From Bradyrhizobium sp. LTSP849 (GTDB lineage: Bacteria; Pseudomonadota; Alphaproteobacteria; Rhizobiales; Xanthobacteraceae): DNA of 64,000 nt. Of this stretch, positions 1 to 8,475 are shown piece after piece. The translations under genes were made by a program, and so were the position numbers. The notes beneath the pieces are model-generated. The model ran no database searches and had not been told where the DNA came from. It worked only from the letters and a program-made list of their open reading frames with translations. The DNA lies in contig NZ_JYMR01000051.1 of NCBI RefSeq assembly GCF_000938255.1, positions 1 to 64,000 on the forward strand, in the 5' to 3' direction. Every line of letters starts with the position of its first letter. The first letter of the stretch is position 1.

Positions 1-560
1 ATTTTATAGCCGAACACGCTCTTTTTGCCTTTCCGGCCCCAGCGAGCATCGCGATCCGCAGATGGTTTGGGTGGCGTATCCTCGCCATCCTTGCGTGCCT
101 TGCGGGGCGGAGTGGCTCGTGCCGCGATTAACGAGGCGTCGACCAGCGTTCCCTGCTTGAGGATCAGCTTCTTGGCCTCCAACTGCCGATTGATCTCAGT
201 GAAGATCTTCTCGATCAGACCGTCCTTGGCGAGTTCCTGCCGAAACCGCCACAATGTCGTGTGATCCGGGGTCTGATCGTGCAGGCTCAGACCAACAAAG
301 CGGCGGAACGACAACCGGTCTGCAATGGCCGCTTCCAGCGCGGGATCAGACAGATTGTGCCAGATCCCGGCGAGCAAGCAGCGAAGCAAGACTTCCGCCG
401 GATAGCTGCTGTTGCCGGCACCATCGCCGCCCCGCTTGCCAAGCAGCGAGCGCAGCGGCGCCCAATCCACAACAGCCTCCACCTCATCCAGGATGCTGCT
501 TCGCGGTGCCCGAACCAGGCCATCCGCCAAGCTCATCTGACCGACATTGCGCTCAACCAT
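1..560 (-). CDS. IS5-family transposase, 3' part cut by the window edge
   Basis: Reading leftwards from the ATG at 558-560, the frame stays open for about 186 codons to the window edge. It begins MVERNVGQMSLADGLV and contains YPAEVLLRCLLAGIW, then SFRRFVGLSLHDQTPDHTTLW and WRFRQEL. This is the N-terminal domain of IS5-type DDE transposases (DUF772 family), and KKSVFGYK near the edge is the usual segment before the second catalytic Asp. The catalytic domain itself lies outside the window, so intactness cannot be judged. The role would be cut-and-paste transposition. The gene points away from murJ. The family call is secure; the subgroup is not. Confidence 0.88.
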   Translation of the reverse strand, partial: MVERNVGQMSLADGLVRAPRSSILDEVEAVVDWAPLRSLLGKRGGDGAGNSSYPAEVLLRCLLAGIWHNLSDPALEAAIADRLSFRRFVGLSLHDQTPDHTTLWRFRQELAKDGLIEKIFTEINRQLEAKKLILKQGTLVDASLIAARATPPRKARKDGEDTPPKPSADRDARWGRKGKKSVFGYK

Positions 561-599
561 GGCTCCCCTCGCTAGAATCAGCCATGATTCAAAGAATCA
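1..599 (-). mobile_element. Partial IS5-family insertion sequence
   Basis: This is the transposase gene plus its 5' flank. At 575-599 there are alternating hexamers GAATCA-gcca-TGATTC-aaa-GAATCA, which could belong to the terminal inverted repeat. The other end is outside the window, so the exact boundary and target duplication cannot be fixed. Confidence 0.6.
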
Positions 600-619
600 C
601 GTGCAGCCGATTGTGCAAA

Positions 620-771
620 GCCCTCGCAAGGGGAGAGGGTGGCTCGCCGCAGAGCGGCGAGACGGGTGAGGGGTATCTCTCTGCACGGAATACGCGGAGA
701 GATACCCCTCACCCTATCGAGCTTGTGTCTACTCACGGCGCTGCCCTCTCCCACAAGAGGAGAGGGCACAG
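620..771. repeat. Long intergenic palindrome between the IS and murJ
   Basis: A perfect inverted repeat (GTGAGGGGTATCTCTC on the left, GAGAGATACCCCTCAC on the right) sits inside outer arms rich in GGGAGAGGG/CCCTCTCC. The structure resembles the large palindromic intergenic repeats scattered in Bradyrhizobium genomes. It leaves little room for a murJ promoter (58 bases). Confidence 0.7.
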
Positions 772-828
772 CAATGCGCAGCGCAAGATGCAATCGACCT
801 CTGTCCGATAAGCCTCTAAAACAGACGC

Positions 829-2355
829 ATGCTCGGACGTATCTTCACGGTTGGCGGCTACACGCTGCTCTCGCGGCTGACGGGATTTGCCCGCGACATC
901 ATGCTCGCGGCGATCCTGGGCGCCGGCCCAGTGGCCGACGCCTTTTTCGTGGCGCTGCGCCTGCCCAATCATTTTCGTGCGATCTTTGCCGAGGGCGCCT
1001 TCAACGCCGCCTGGGTGCCGGCCTATGCCCATGTCCACGGTGAGCGCGGGGAGGGGGCGGCACGGCTATTCGCGGATCGCATCTTCACGCTGCTGCTGGC
1101 CTCGCAGGTGGTGCTGCTGATCGTCGCCTGGCTGTTCATGCCGCAGGCCATGAGCTTACTTGCGCCGGGCTTTGCCGAAGATGCCGAGCAGCGCAAGCTC
1201 GCGATCGAGCTGACCCGGATCACCTTTCCCTATCTCCTGCTGATCACGCTGGTGACGCTCTATGGCGGCATGCTCAACGTGATGCAGCGCTTTGCCAGCG
1301 CTGCGGCTGCATCGATCTTCCTCAACGTCGCGATGATGATGACGCTGGCGCTGGCCGCCTGGTTTCCGACCGCGGGGCACGCAGCCGCCTGGGGCGTCCT
1401 GATCTCCGGCTTCCTGCAATATTTCCTGCTCGCCGGTGATCTCGCGCGCCATGGCGGCCTGCCGCGTTTTGCGCCGCTCAAGCTCGACGAAGACGTCCGC
1501 GCCTTCTTTAGGGCGCTAGGACCTGCGACATTGGGCTCGATGGGCACGCAGGTCGCGCTGTTCGCTGACACCATCATCGCGACCTTCCTCCCCGCAGGCG
1601 CGCTGTCGGCGCTCTATTATGCCGACCGTCTCAACCAGCTGCCGATCGGCGTGATCGGCATCGCCATCGGCACGGTGCTGCTGCCGGAGATGTCGCGCCG
1701 GATCACCGCCAATGACCATGACGGCGCGATGAAGGCGCAGCGCCGCGCCTTCGATTTCACGCTGCTGTTCTCGGTGCCGTTTGTGGCGGCCTTCCTCACC
1801 GTGCCCGAAGAGATCATGCGCGCGCTGTTCGCGCGCGGGGCGTTCTCCAAGGCCGATGCCGCCGCTGCCGGTGCGACGCTCGCAGCCTATGCCATCGGTC
1901 TCATTCCCTTCGTGCTGATCCGCAGCGCGGTCGCAACTTTCTACGCCCGCAAGGATACGGCGACGCCTGTGCGCGCGTCGCTGACCGGCATCGCCGTCAA
2001 CGTTGCGCTGAAGGTCGCGTTGATGGGATCGCTCGCCCAGATCGGCCTGGCGCTCGCAACCGCCGTCGGCGTCTGGACCAATCTGCTGCTGGTGCTTTTC
2101 TTCGCGGTGCGACGCGGCTTCCTCGTGCTTGACCGCGCCTGGCTGTTGTCGCTCGCCAAATTTCTCGTGATCGGAATCATCATGGCTGCGACCTTCTGGC
2201 TGATCGCGCGCTTCAGCGGTTCTTCTCTGGCCTCGATGCACTTCCGCGATGAATTGACGTTGGTCCTGTTGGCCGTCGGGGGCATGATCGTCTACGCGCT
2301 CGCGATCCTTGTCCTGTTCGGCCGCAACTGGCTGGTCTCGTTGGTGCGCGGCTAG
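829..2355 (+). CDS. murJ: Lipid II flippase MurJ (MviN family)
   Basis: This 508-residue, very hydrophobic protein has the length and 13-14 membrane segments usual for MurJ. It flips the peptidoglycan precursor lipid II across the inner membrane. The N-terminus has the family pattern RLTGFARDIMLAAILGAGPVADAF followed closely by LPNHFRAIFAEGAFNAAWVP. Later YADRLNQLPIGVIGIAIG matches the conserved segment before TM8. The ATG at 829 gives the family N-terminus, although its ribosome site is weak. Upstream are a palindromic repeat and the IS5 element. No trpS follows, unlike the arrangement found in some relatives. Confidence 0.95.
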   Translation: MLGRIFTVGGYTLLSRLTGFARDIMLAAILGAGPVADAFFVALRLPNHFRAIFAEGAFNAAWVPAYAHVHGERGEGAARLFADRIFTLLLASQVVLLIVAWLFMPQAMSLLAPGFAEDAEQRKLAIELTRITFPYLLLITLVTLYGGMLNVMQRFASAAAASIFLNVAMMMTLALAAWFPTAGHAAAWGVLISGFLQYFLLAGDLARHGGLPRFAPLKLDEDVRAFFRALGPATLGSMGTQVALFADTIIATFLPAGALSALYYADRLNQLPIGVIGIAIGTVLLPEMSRRITANDHDGAMKAQRRAFDFTLLFSVPFVAAFLTVPEEIMRALFARGAFSKADAAAAGATLAAYAIGLIPFVLIRSAVATFYARKDTATPVRASLTGIAVNVALKVALMGSLAQIGLALATAVGVWTNLLLVLFFAVRRGFLVLDRAWLLSLAKFLVIGIIMAATFWLIARFSGSSLASMHFRDELTLVLLAVGGMIVYALAILVLFGRNWLVSLVRG

Positions 2356-2487
2356 GCAAACTTCAATAGATTCGTCGTGCCCGTTTTACGGGGCACGAAT
2401 GCGCCGGAACGAGGTGCTCGCCTCTGGGGTGCAATCGACCTTCGCGCATCCCTTGATTTGGCGCGATTGCCGTGGTACTGGAGGCGC

Positions 2488-2565
2488 ATGATTAAATCGT
2501 CGCGCAACGTCAACTTCATGCACATGACCCGCTTCGGCTGGGCCGTGGAAGGAGTCGTGCGCTAG
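2488..2565 (+). CDS. Possible 25-residue small protein
   Basis: A short frame begins at an ATG preceded by TGGAGGCGC, a strong Shine-Dalgarno sequence at good spacing. It encodes MIKSSRNVNFMHMTRFGWAV plus EGVVR and ends 28 bases before a good terminator hairpin. No family is recognised. The ribosome site and terminator make a real short transcript plausible, either a small protein or an RNA. A longer in-frame start at 2377 exists but lacks a ribosome site. Confidence 0.3.
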   Translation: MIKSSRNVNFMHMTRFGWAVEGVVR

Positions 2566-2592
2566 GAATTCGACGACGACATCTTTCCACCA

Positions 2593-2624
2593 GGCCCCGC
2601 CGGCATCGGACGGGGCCTTTTGTT
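2593..2624 (+). terminator. Rho-independent terminator
   Basis: Stem GGCCCCG/CGGGGCC (2593-2599 and 2611-2617) with an 11-base loop, followed by TTTT. It would end the murJ or small-ORF transcript. Confidence 0.75.
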
Positions 2625-2663
2625 TGGCCACGCTCCCTGCCGGCACAACAGCAGGAGCGTGCG

Positions 2664-3044
2664 ATGCCACCTCAACAGACGAACATCTCATCCGGGATTG
2701 AGCGCGATGCCGCAAGGCGCAGCCTCAACCTCTCCATCGTGTCGGCGAAGAGCGCGGTCGATCAGGCTTTGGCAGCACGCCTCAAGGCGTCTGCCGCAGC
2801 GCTGGACAATGCTTTGTCGGACAAGAACGCCGCCGGGCCAACGGCCGCCTCGACGCGGAGCGTCCTCGGCTTGCTCAAGCAATATTGGCGTGCGTTTCGG
2901 GAGCGGCGCCAGGGCCCACGGCTGCAGGACCTGAGTGACAGGGAGCTGATGGATATTGGCCTGACGCGCGGCGAGATCGACCACCTCACGTCTTGGCGAG
3001 CGATCGACAGGCTTAGAAATGGCGCGGGGTATCCATGGGCCTGA
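2664..3044 (+). CDS. DUF1127 (YjiS-like) domain protein
   Basis: This is a 126-residue protein. The first ~70 residues are a poorly conserved Ala/Ser-rich region. Residues ~72-105 form the DUF1127 motif: LLKQYWRAFRERRQGPRL, then LQDLSDRELMDIGLTRGEID. DUF1127 proteins are short, basic, often stress-induced, and in some Alphaproteobacteria affect phosphate and RNA metabolism; the molecular role here is unknown. The ATG follows CAGGAGCGTGCG, a good ribosome site, just after the terminator, so the gene is probably transcribed alone. The long N-terminal extension is unusual beside the common ~50-residue forms. Confidence 0.8.
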   Translation: MPPQQTNISSGIERDAARRSLNLSIVSAKSAVDQALAARLKASAAALDNALSDKNAAGPTAASTRSVLGLLKQYWRAFRERRQGPRLQDLSDRELMDIGLTRGEIDHLTSWRAIDRLRNGAGYPWA

Positions 3045-3153
3045 TGTGACGTAACGGATCAAGCGGGCAGAGATGGATGACATGCGATCTGCGAACAAGC
3101 GGCGGTCAGTTGTTGCTGCTTGTTCTCAGGCGTGTCGTCGCGGGCCGTGCCTG

Positions 3154-3321
3154 CTACTCGAGAAACGTCTCGGACTTCTCGTCGGGATTGTTTGTGCCGC
3201 CGTCCTTCAATTCGCGTTCGGCTTCGTGCCAGAATTCGTCCTCGCGCCCTTCCGGTCGCCCGGCGACGTCCCACAATTGATGCGCGCGATTTCGGATCTG
3301 CTCTTCGGTCGGGTTGGGCAT
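3154..3321 (-). CDS. DUF2934 domain protein, 55 residues
   Basis: This short gene begins MPNPTEEQIRNRAHQLW and continues with GRPEGREDEFWHEAERELK, the signature of DUF2934, and ends ETFLE. The domain is common in Rhizobiales as a small acidic soluble protein of unknown function. The frame is clean from the ATG at 3321 to TAG at 3154. It converges with the DUF1127 gene. The C-terminal tail is acidic and probably disordered. Confidence 0.85.
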   Translation of the reverse strand: MPNPTEEQIRNRAHQLWDVAGRPEGREDEFWHEAERELKDGGTNNPDEKSETFLE

Positions 3322-3585
3322 GGGTCCACTCGCTGATTAAGGGCGTAAACGCGACCACACGGGCGTTACTCCGTATGGCCACGTTGGCGACTGTCCCGCT
3401 CTGGATTCCGTCTCCGCAAATACAAGCCTTTACAACGAGGATTTGTTCCTAACCCAGGAGTCGCGGCGGTCTCGGCAGACGTAGCTACGTCCGGGGTTGA
3501 TCTCCCGTACCAACAAACCCGTTTGCCTTGCCACTTTTTCCACGGCAGTATGCCGGCAAAACAACCATGCGGACGTGGAGATCAA

Positions 3586-5895
3586 ATGGCAGCCCCCATC
3601 AAGTTCGGCGTCGGCCAGAGTGTGCTGCGCAAGGAGGATGACGCGCTCATCCGCGGCAAGGGCCGCTATACCGACGATTATGCGCCGCATGCTGCCCTCC
3701 GCTGCCTGATGCTGCGCTCGCCGCATGCGCACGCCAAATTCACCATCGATGCCAGCCGCGCCCGCGGGCTTCCCGGCGTCGCGCTGATCCTGACCGCCGA
3801 CGACGTCGCCGATCTCGGCAATCTGCCGTGCCTGTTCAATCTCGAGACCGATCCCTTCACCGGCCCGCCATACCCGATCCTCGCCAAGGACGAGGTACGC
3901 CATGTCGGCGATTGCATAGCCTTCGTCGTCGCCGAGACCATCGACCAGGCCCGCGACGCAATCGAGGCGATCGAGGTCAAATGGTCGCCGCTGCCGGCCG
4001 TGACCGGCCTCGTCAATGCCGTGAAGAAGGGCGCGCCGCAGGTCTGGCCGGACAAGCCCGGCAATGTGCTGTTCGATGTTTCGATCGGTGACAAGGCTGC
4101 GACCGAAGCTGCGTTCGCCAAGGCGCACGCGGTCGCCGAGATCGCCATCGTCAATCCGCGCGTGGTCGCAAGCTTCATGGAGACACGCGCGGCGGTCTGC
4201 GAATACGACGCCAAAAATGATCACCTGACCCTGACGATCGGCAGCCAGGGCAGCCATCGGCTGCGCGACATTCTTTGCCAGAACGTTCTCAAGATCTCGA
4301 CCGACAAGATGCGGGTGATTTGCCCCGACGTCGGCGGAGGTTTCGGCACAAAACTGTTTCCATATCGCGAATACGCTTTGGTGGCGGTCGCGGCAAAGCA
4401 ACTGAAGAAAACGGTGAAGTGGGCCGCCGACCGCACCGAGCACTTCATGGGCGACGCGCAGGGCCGCGACAACGTCACGACCGCGAAGATGGCGCTGACT
4501 GAGCACGGCAAATTCCTCGCGATGGATTGCGACCTGATGGGCGACATGGGCGCGTATCTGTCGACCTTCGGGCCCTATATCCCGCATGGCGGCGCCGGCA
4601 TGTTGCCGGGCCTCTACGACATCCAGGCCTTCCACTGCCGGGTGCGCACCGTCTTCACCAACAGCGTGCCGGTCGATGCCTATCGCGGTGCGGGCCGGCC
4701 CGAGGCCGCCTACGTCATCGAGCGCCTCGTGGACGCCTGCGCGCGAAAACTCGACATGACGCCGGACGCCATCCGCCGCAAGAATTTCATCCAGCCGAAG
4801 GCGCTGCCCTACAAGACCGCGACGGGCAAGGTCTATGATTCCGGCGACTTCGCCGCGCATCTCAAGCGCGCAATGGAGATCGGCGACTGGAAGGAGTTTT
4901 CCAAGCGCGCCAAGGCGGCCAAGAAGAACGGCCTGATCCGCGGCATTGGTCTTGCGAGCTATGTCGAGGTCTGCGGCACCATGGGTGAGGAGACCGCCAA
5001 TGTGCGGATGGATCCCAATGGCGACGTCACCGTCCTGATCGGCACGCAGTCGAGCGGGCAGGGCCACCAGACCGCCTATGCACAGATCGTCGCCGAGCAG
5101 TTCGGGCTGGCGCCGGAGCGCGTGCACGTCCACCAGGGCGATACTGCGATGATCGCGACCGGCCTCGGCACCGGCGGCTCGGCCTCGATTCCCTCGGGCG
5201 GCGTCAGCGTCGAGCGCGCCACGCGCGAACTCGGCCAGAAGCTGAAAGAGATCGCGGCACAGGCGCTGGAAGCGAGCGCCGGCGACCTCGAGATCACCGA
5301 TGGCATCGTGCGCATCGCCGGCACCGATCGTTCGATCTCGTTTGCCGATCTCGCCAAGCGGCCGAATGCCGATCCGTCGAAGCTGAACGCCAGCGCGACC
5401 TTTGCCAGCGCCGACGGCACCTATCCCAACGGCACCCATGTCGCGGAGGTCGAGATCGATCCGGCCACCGGCATCATCAAGATCGTCAACTACGTGATCG
5501 TCGACGATTTCGGCAAGACCCTCAATCCGCTGCTTTTGGCCGGTCAGGTGCATGGCGGCGCCATGCAGGGCATCGGCCAGGCGTTGATGGAGCAGGTGGT
5601 CTATGGCGCCGGTGACGGCCAGCTCATCACCGCAACTTATATGGACTACGCGCTGCCGCGCGCGGCCGACGGCCCGTCCTTCGTGTTCGAGACCAACAAC
5701 ATCCCCTGCACGACCAATCCGCTGGGCGTGAAGGGCGCGGGCGAGGCCGGTGCGATCGGCTCCTGTCCGGCCGTCGTCAATGCGATCGTCGACGGGCTCT
5801 GGCGCGAATACAAGATCGACCACATCGACATGCCGGCGACACCAGAACGTGTTTGGATCGCGATCAACGAGCACCACCGGCGCCACAGCCTGTAA
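3586..5895 (+). CDS. Xanthine dehydrogenase-family molybdopterin-binding (CoxL-like) subunit
   Basis: The protein has 769 residues, the usual size for large subunits of molybdenum hydroxylases. Visible hallmarks are VLRKEDDALIRGKGRYTDD at the N-terminus, AYRGAGRPEAAYVIERLVD from residue 365, GTQSSGQGHQTAYAQ, and GVKGAGEAGAIG with the catalytic Glu at about 720. The AYRGAGR loop is the form found in 'form II' CoxL-like proteins; true CO dehydrogenase has a Cys-containing AYRCSFR loop, so CO oxidation is unlikely. The medium (FAD) and small (2Fe-2S) subunit genes are absent on both sides, so the enzyme is an orphan here. The start at 3586 is chosen over 3523 because GGAG lies seven bases upstream and the family N-terminus follows. 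Confidence 0.9.
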   Translation: MAAPIKFGVGQSVLRKEDDALIRGKGRYTDDYAPHAALRCLMLRSPHAHAKFTIDASRARGLPGVALILTADDVADLGNLPCLFNLETDPFTGPPYPILAKDEVRHVGDCIAFVVAETIDQARDAIEAIEVKWSPLPAVTGLVNAVKKGAPQVWPDKPGNVLFDVSIGDKAATEAAFAKAHAVAEIAIVNPRVVASFMETRAAVCEYDAKNDHLTLTIGSQGSHRLRDILCQNVLKISTDKMRVICPDVGGGFGTKLFPYREYALVAVAAKQLKKTVKWAADRTEHFMGDAQGRDNVTTAKMALTEHGKFLAMDCDLMGDMGAYLSTFGPYIPHGGAGMLPGLYDIQAFHCRVRTVFTNSVPVDAYRGAGRPEAAYVIERLVDACARKLDMTPDAIRRKNFIQPKALPYKTATGKVYDSGDFAAHLKRAMEIGDWKEFSKRAKAAKKNGLIRGIGLASYVEVCGTMGEETANVRMDPNGDVTVLIGTQSSGQGHQTAYAQIVAEQFGLAPERVHVHQGDTAMIATGLGTGGSASIPSGGVSVERATRELGQKLKEIAAQALEASAGDLEITDGIVRIAGTDRSISFADLAKRPNADPSKLNASATFASADGTYPNGTHVAEVEIDPATGIIKIVNYVIVDDFGKTLNPLLLAGQVHGGAMQGIGQALMEQVVYGAGDGQLITATYMDYALPRAADGPSFVFETNNIPCTTNPLGVKGAGEAGAIGSCPAVVNAIVDGLWREYKIDHIDMPATPERVWIAINEHHRRHSL

Positions 5896-5990
5896 GCCTC
5901 GTTCCCGCGGCGGGAATAATCGCCCGCCGCCGGGTTCTAACCATGAATGGCCTTCCCTCAAACTGTCTTGCGATCCGGAGAAACAAGCCG

Positions 5991-6440
5991 ATGAAACGAA
6001 TTTTGATTGTCGTGGGCACCCTCATTTTGGGTGCGGGCGCCGTGATGGCGCAGCAGGAGGTTGCCGTCCAGCAGGACAATCTGATGCGCTCGCAGGCCAA
6101 GAGCATGTACGGGGTCATCCTCAAGATGACGAAGGGCGACATTCCCTATGACCAGAAGGCCGTCGACGATGCCATCGCCAGTCTCGAAACCGATGTCGCC
6201 AAAATCGCCAAGACGTTCGAGGTCAATCCCAAGCAGGACGTGGTGAACTCGACTTACGGTTCTTCGCCCAAGGTCTGGCAGAACAAGGCCGATTTCGACT
6301 CCAAGATTCCGCCGGTGCAGAAGGCGATTGCCGAGGTCAAGGGCAAGGTCACCGATCTGGCGAGCCTGAAGGCTGCCTACACCGCGATGAATGATCGCTG
6401 CACCGACTGCCACGAGACGTATCGGGTGAAGTTGAAATAG
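5991..6440 (+). CDS. Cytochrome c' (class II cytochrome c)
   Basis: This 149-residue exported protein has a signal peptide of about 21 residues ending VMAQ. It is helical, and its single heme motif CTDCH lies at residues 137-141, close to the C-terminus (ending ETYRVKLK). A C-terminal CxxCH in a four-helix protein is the hallmark of class II cytochromes c (cytochrome c'/c556), which sit in the periplasm and act in electron transfer or NO binding. The ATG at 5991 follows CGGAGAAACAAGCCG. It lies 95 bases behind the molybdenum-hydroxylase gene and may be its electron acceptor or simply be co-transcribed; this is inference. Confidence 0.88.
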   Translation: MKRILIVVGTLILGAGAVMAQQEVAVQQDNLMRSQAKSMYGVILKMTKGDIPYDQKAVDDAIASLETDVAKIAKTFEVNPKQDVVNSTYGSSPKVWQNKADFDSKIPPVQKAIAEVKGKVTDLASLKAAYTAMNDRCTDCHETYRVKLK

Positions 6441-6473
6441 CGTCCCGACCTTTTCTGCGCTCACGCTCGTAGC

Positions 6474-6547
6474 TCGTAGCCCGGATGAGCGAAGCGATAT
6501 CCGGGGCAGGTGCCCCCGCATATCGCTTCGCTCATGCGGGCTACGGG
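6474..6547. repeat. Palindromic intergenic repeat, family A copy 1
   Basis: GTAGCCCGGATGAGCGAAGCG on the left pairs with CGCTTCGCTCATGCGGGCTAC on the right. Copies 2 and 3 lie at 9095 and 31152. It occupies the 3' end of the cytochrome transcript. Confidence 0.8.
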
Positions 6548-6704
6548 ACTCATGACGACCCGCGCAATTGCAAATTCTCCTCGCATGACCTGACGGATTG
6601 CCGTCAGAGTGGTTATTTGTGGTCGCGCCGCTGCGGCGTTGATGCCTCACGACATCAGGAGTTCCAACGCGCGGCGAGGATCCTAGTCAACAGCGAGACA
6701 GGCC

Positions 6705-7988
6705 ATGGTCAAACCGTTCCCGTCGAAGACCCATATCGGCAACCATATGCTGCATCCGGAAACGCTGATGCTGACCTATGGCTATGATCCGCAATTGTCC
6801 GAAGGCGCCATCAAGCCGCCGGTGTTTCTGACCTCGACCTTCGTGTTCAAGACGGCTGATGACGGGCAGGACTTTTTCGATTTCGTCTCCGGCCGGCGCG
6901 AGCCGCCGGAAGGCATGGGCGCGGGTCTCGTCTATTCGCGGTTCAACCATCCCAACAGCGAAATCGTCGAGGACAGGCTCGCCATCTATGAGCGGACCGA
7001 GAGCTGTGTCCTGTTCTCATCCGGCATGGCGGCCATCGCGACCACGATCCTGGCCTTCATTCGCCCTGGCGACGTCATCCTGCACTCCCAGCCGCTCTAT
7101 GGCGGGACGGAAACCCTGTTGACGAACACGCTTTCGCGTCTTGCGGTCGGTGCGGTCGGGTTTGCCGATGGCATCGATGAAGCGGCGGTCAGCCAGGCCG
7201 CGGAGGAGGCCATGCGCAAGGGCCGGGTTGCGATGATTCTGGTCGAAACCCCGGCCAACCCGACCAACGGCCTGGTCGACATCGCGATGATGCGCCGCGT
7301 TGCCGAGACCATCGGAAAGACCCAGGGCCATACACCGATCATCGCCTGCGACAATACGCTGCTCGGCCCGGTGTTTCAGCGGCCGATCGAGCATGGCGCG
7401 GATATTTCGCTGTACTCGCTGACTAAATATGTCGGCGGCCATTCCGACCTGATCGCGGGCGCAGCCCTTGGCACAAAGGCGATCATGAAGGGCATCAAGG
7501 CGCTGCGCGGTGCCATCGGCACCCAGCTCGATCCGCATTCCTGCTGGATGATCAACCGCTCGCTCGAGACCTTGAGCCTGCGCATGGAGAAGGCCGACAG
7601 CAACGCGCGCCTTGTGGCGGACTATCTGCGCGATCATGCCAAGGTGGCCAAAGTCCACTATCTCGGTCATCACGAAGAGGCCTCAGTGGCCGGCCGCGTG
7701 TTCGCGCGGCAGTGCTTGGGTGCGGGCTCGACGTTCTCGTTCGACATCGTCGGCGGCAAGGCGGCGGCGGTGAAATTCCTCAACGCGCTCCAGATATTCA
7801 AGCTGGCGGTGAGCCTTGGCGGAACGGAGTCGCTGGCGAGCCTGCCGGCAACGATGACCCATTCCGGCGTCCCGGCCGCCATCCGCGAAAAAATCGGCGT
7901 TCTGGATTCCACGATCCGGCTGTCGATCGGCATCGAACACCCCTCGGACCTGATCGCGGACCTCACGCAGGCCTTGAACGCGGCTTGA
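6705..7988 (+). CDS. Cystathionine gamma-synthase family PLP enzyme
   Basis: This 427-residue protein of the Cys/Met-metabolism PLP family contains YSRFNHPNSEIVEDRLA near residue 75 and the cofactor motif SLTKYVGGHSDL with the Schiff-base Lys at 241. Members catalyse gamma-replacement or gamma-elimination on homoserine derivatives, cystathionine or methionine. The N-terminus (HPETLMLTYGYDP) and the insert FVSGRREPPEGMGAGL mark the subgroup usually named only 'cystathionine gamma-synthase family protein'. Whether it makes cystathionine or degrades methionine cannot be told. It stands alone between a repeat and a convergent gene. The ATG at 6705 is the first plausible start. Confidence 0.9.
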   Translation: MVKPFPSKTHIGNHMLHPETLMLTYGYDPQLSEGAIKPPVFLTSTFVFKTADDGQDFFDFVSGRREPPEGMGAGLVYSRFNHPNSEIVEDRLAIYERTESCVLFSSGMAAIATTILAFIRPGDVILHSQPLYGGTETLLTNTLSRLAVGAVGFADGIDEAAVSQAAEEAMRKGRVAMILVETPANPTNGLVDIAMMRRVAETIGKTQGHTPIIACDNTLLGPVFQRPIEHGADISLYSLTKYVGGHSDLIAGAALGTKAIMKGIKALRGAIGTQLDPHSCWMINRSLETLSLRMEKADSNARLVADYLRDHAKVAKVHYLGHHEEASVAGRVFARQCLGAGSTFSFDIVGGKAAAVKFLNALQIFKLAVSLGGTESLASLPATMTHSGVPAAIREKIGVLDSTIRLSIGIEHPSDLIADLTQALNAA

Positions 7989-7995
7989 GCGCTAT

Positions 7996-8385
7996 TCAAA
8001 GCGGATTGGATGTGCGACATGCCGACATGATGGCGGCGGCAGCCTCGTTGGACTGGGCGCCTGACAGCTGCCGCACGAGGCAGATATAATAACCCTTGCT
8101 CGATGCGTTCAACAGGGAGTCGCCATTGACCACGAGCCAGTTGCAGGCCGAACGGATGTACTGGACGGCAAGGGGCGATCTCGTGTCGCGGATGGCCGAC
8201 AGCTCGCATTGAGCCTGCCTCTCCATGTCGGTTTGCGCGACGACCGATCCGGAGAACGAAACAAGCGCTCCGGCAACGACAACGCCCGTCAGAACGCGCC
8301 ACAGCGCGCGAGCAGGCTTCCGGGATGCGCCCTGGTGCGATAACATAGCAAAGAAGGCGGGGTAATTCTCGTTGGGAGTGGTCAT
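7996..8385 (-). CDS. Hypothetical exported protein
   Basis: A 129-residue protein with an N-terminal hydrophobic segment (VLTGVVVAGALVSFSG) and a likely signal-peptide cleavage after SVVAQ. The mature part has three or four Cys (QAQCELSAIRD, IRSACNWLV, GYYICLVRQL, MSACRTSNPL) and is probably a small helical periplasmic protein. No family is recognised. The start at 8385 is preferred over a longer frame because AGAGGTG sits seven bases upstream. It ends seven bases after the convergent PLP-enzyme gene, so the two transcripts meet tail to tail. Confidence 0.65.
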   Translation of the reverse strand: MTTPNENYPAFFAMLSHQGASRKPARALWRVLTGVVVAGALVSFSGSVVAQTDMERQAQCELSAIRDTRSPLAVQYIRSACNWLVVNGDSLLNASSKGYYICLVRQLSGAQSNEAAAAIMSACRTSNPL

Positions 8386-8475
8386 GTTGCGCACCTCTGC
8401 TCTGGAGCCGATCATAAAGCGCCAGATCGATGGCACAATGGTCGATGCTGTCGCGCAGCCAAGGTCCGGGCTCTC

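Noticed and set aside
3586..5895. Aerobic CO dehydrogenase (coxL)
   Set aside because: The active-site loop is AYRGAGR and lacks the Cys of true CoxL, and coxS/coxM are absent.
3430..5961. 843-codon open frame on the minus strand
   Set aside because: It is antisense to the molybdenum-hydroxylase gene. Its sequence is His/Asp/Arg-rich without motifs, a codon-bias shadow common in G+C-rich DNA.
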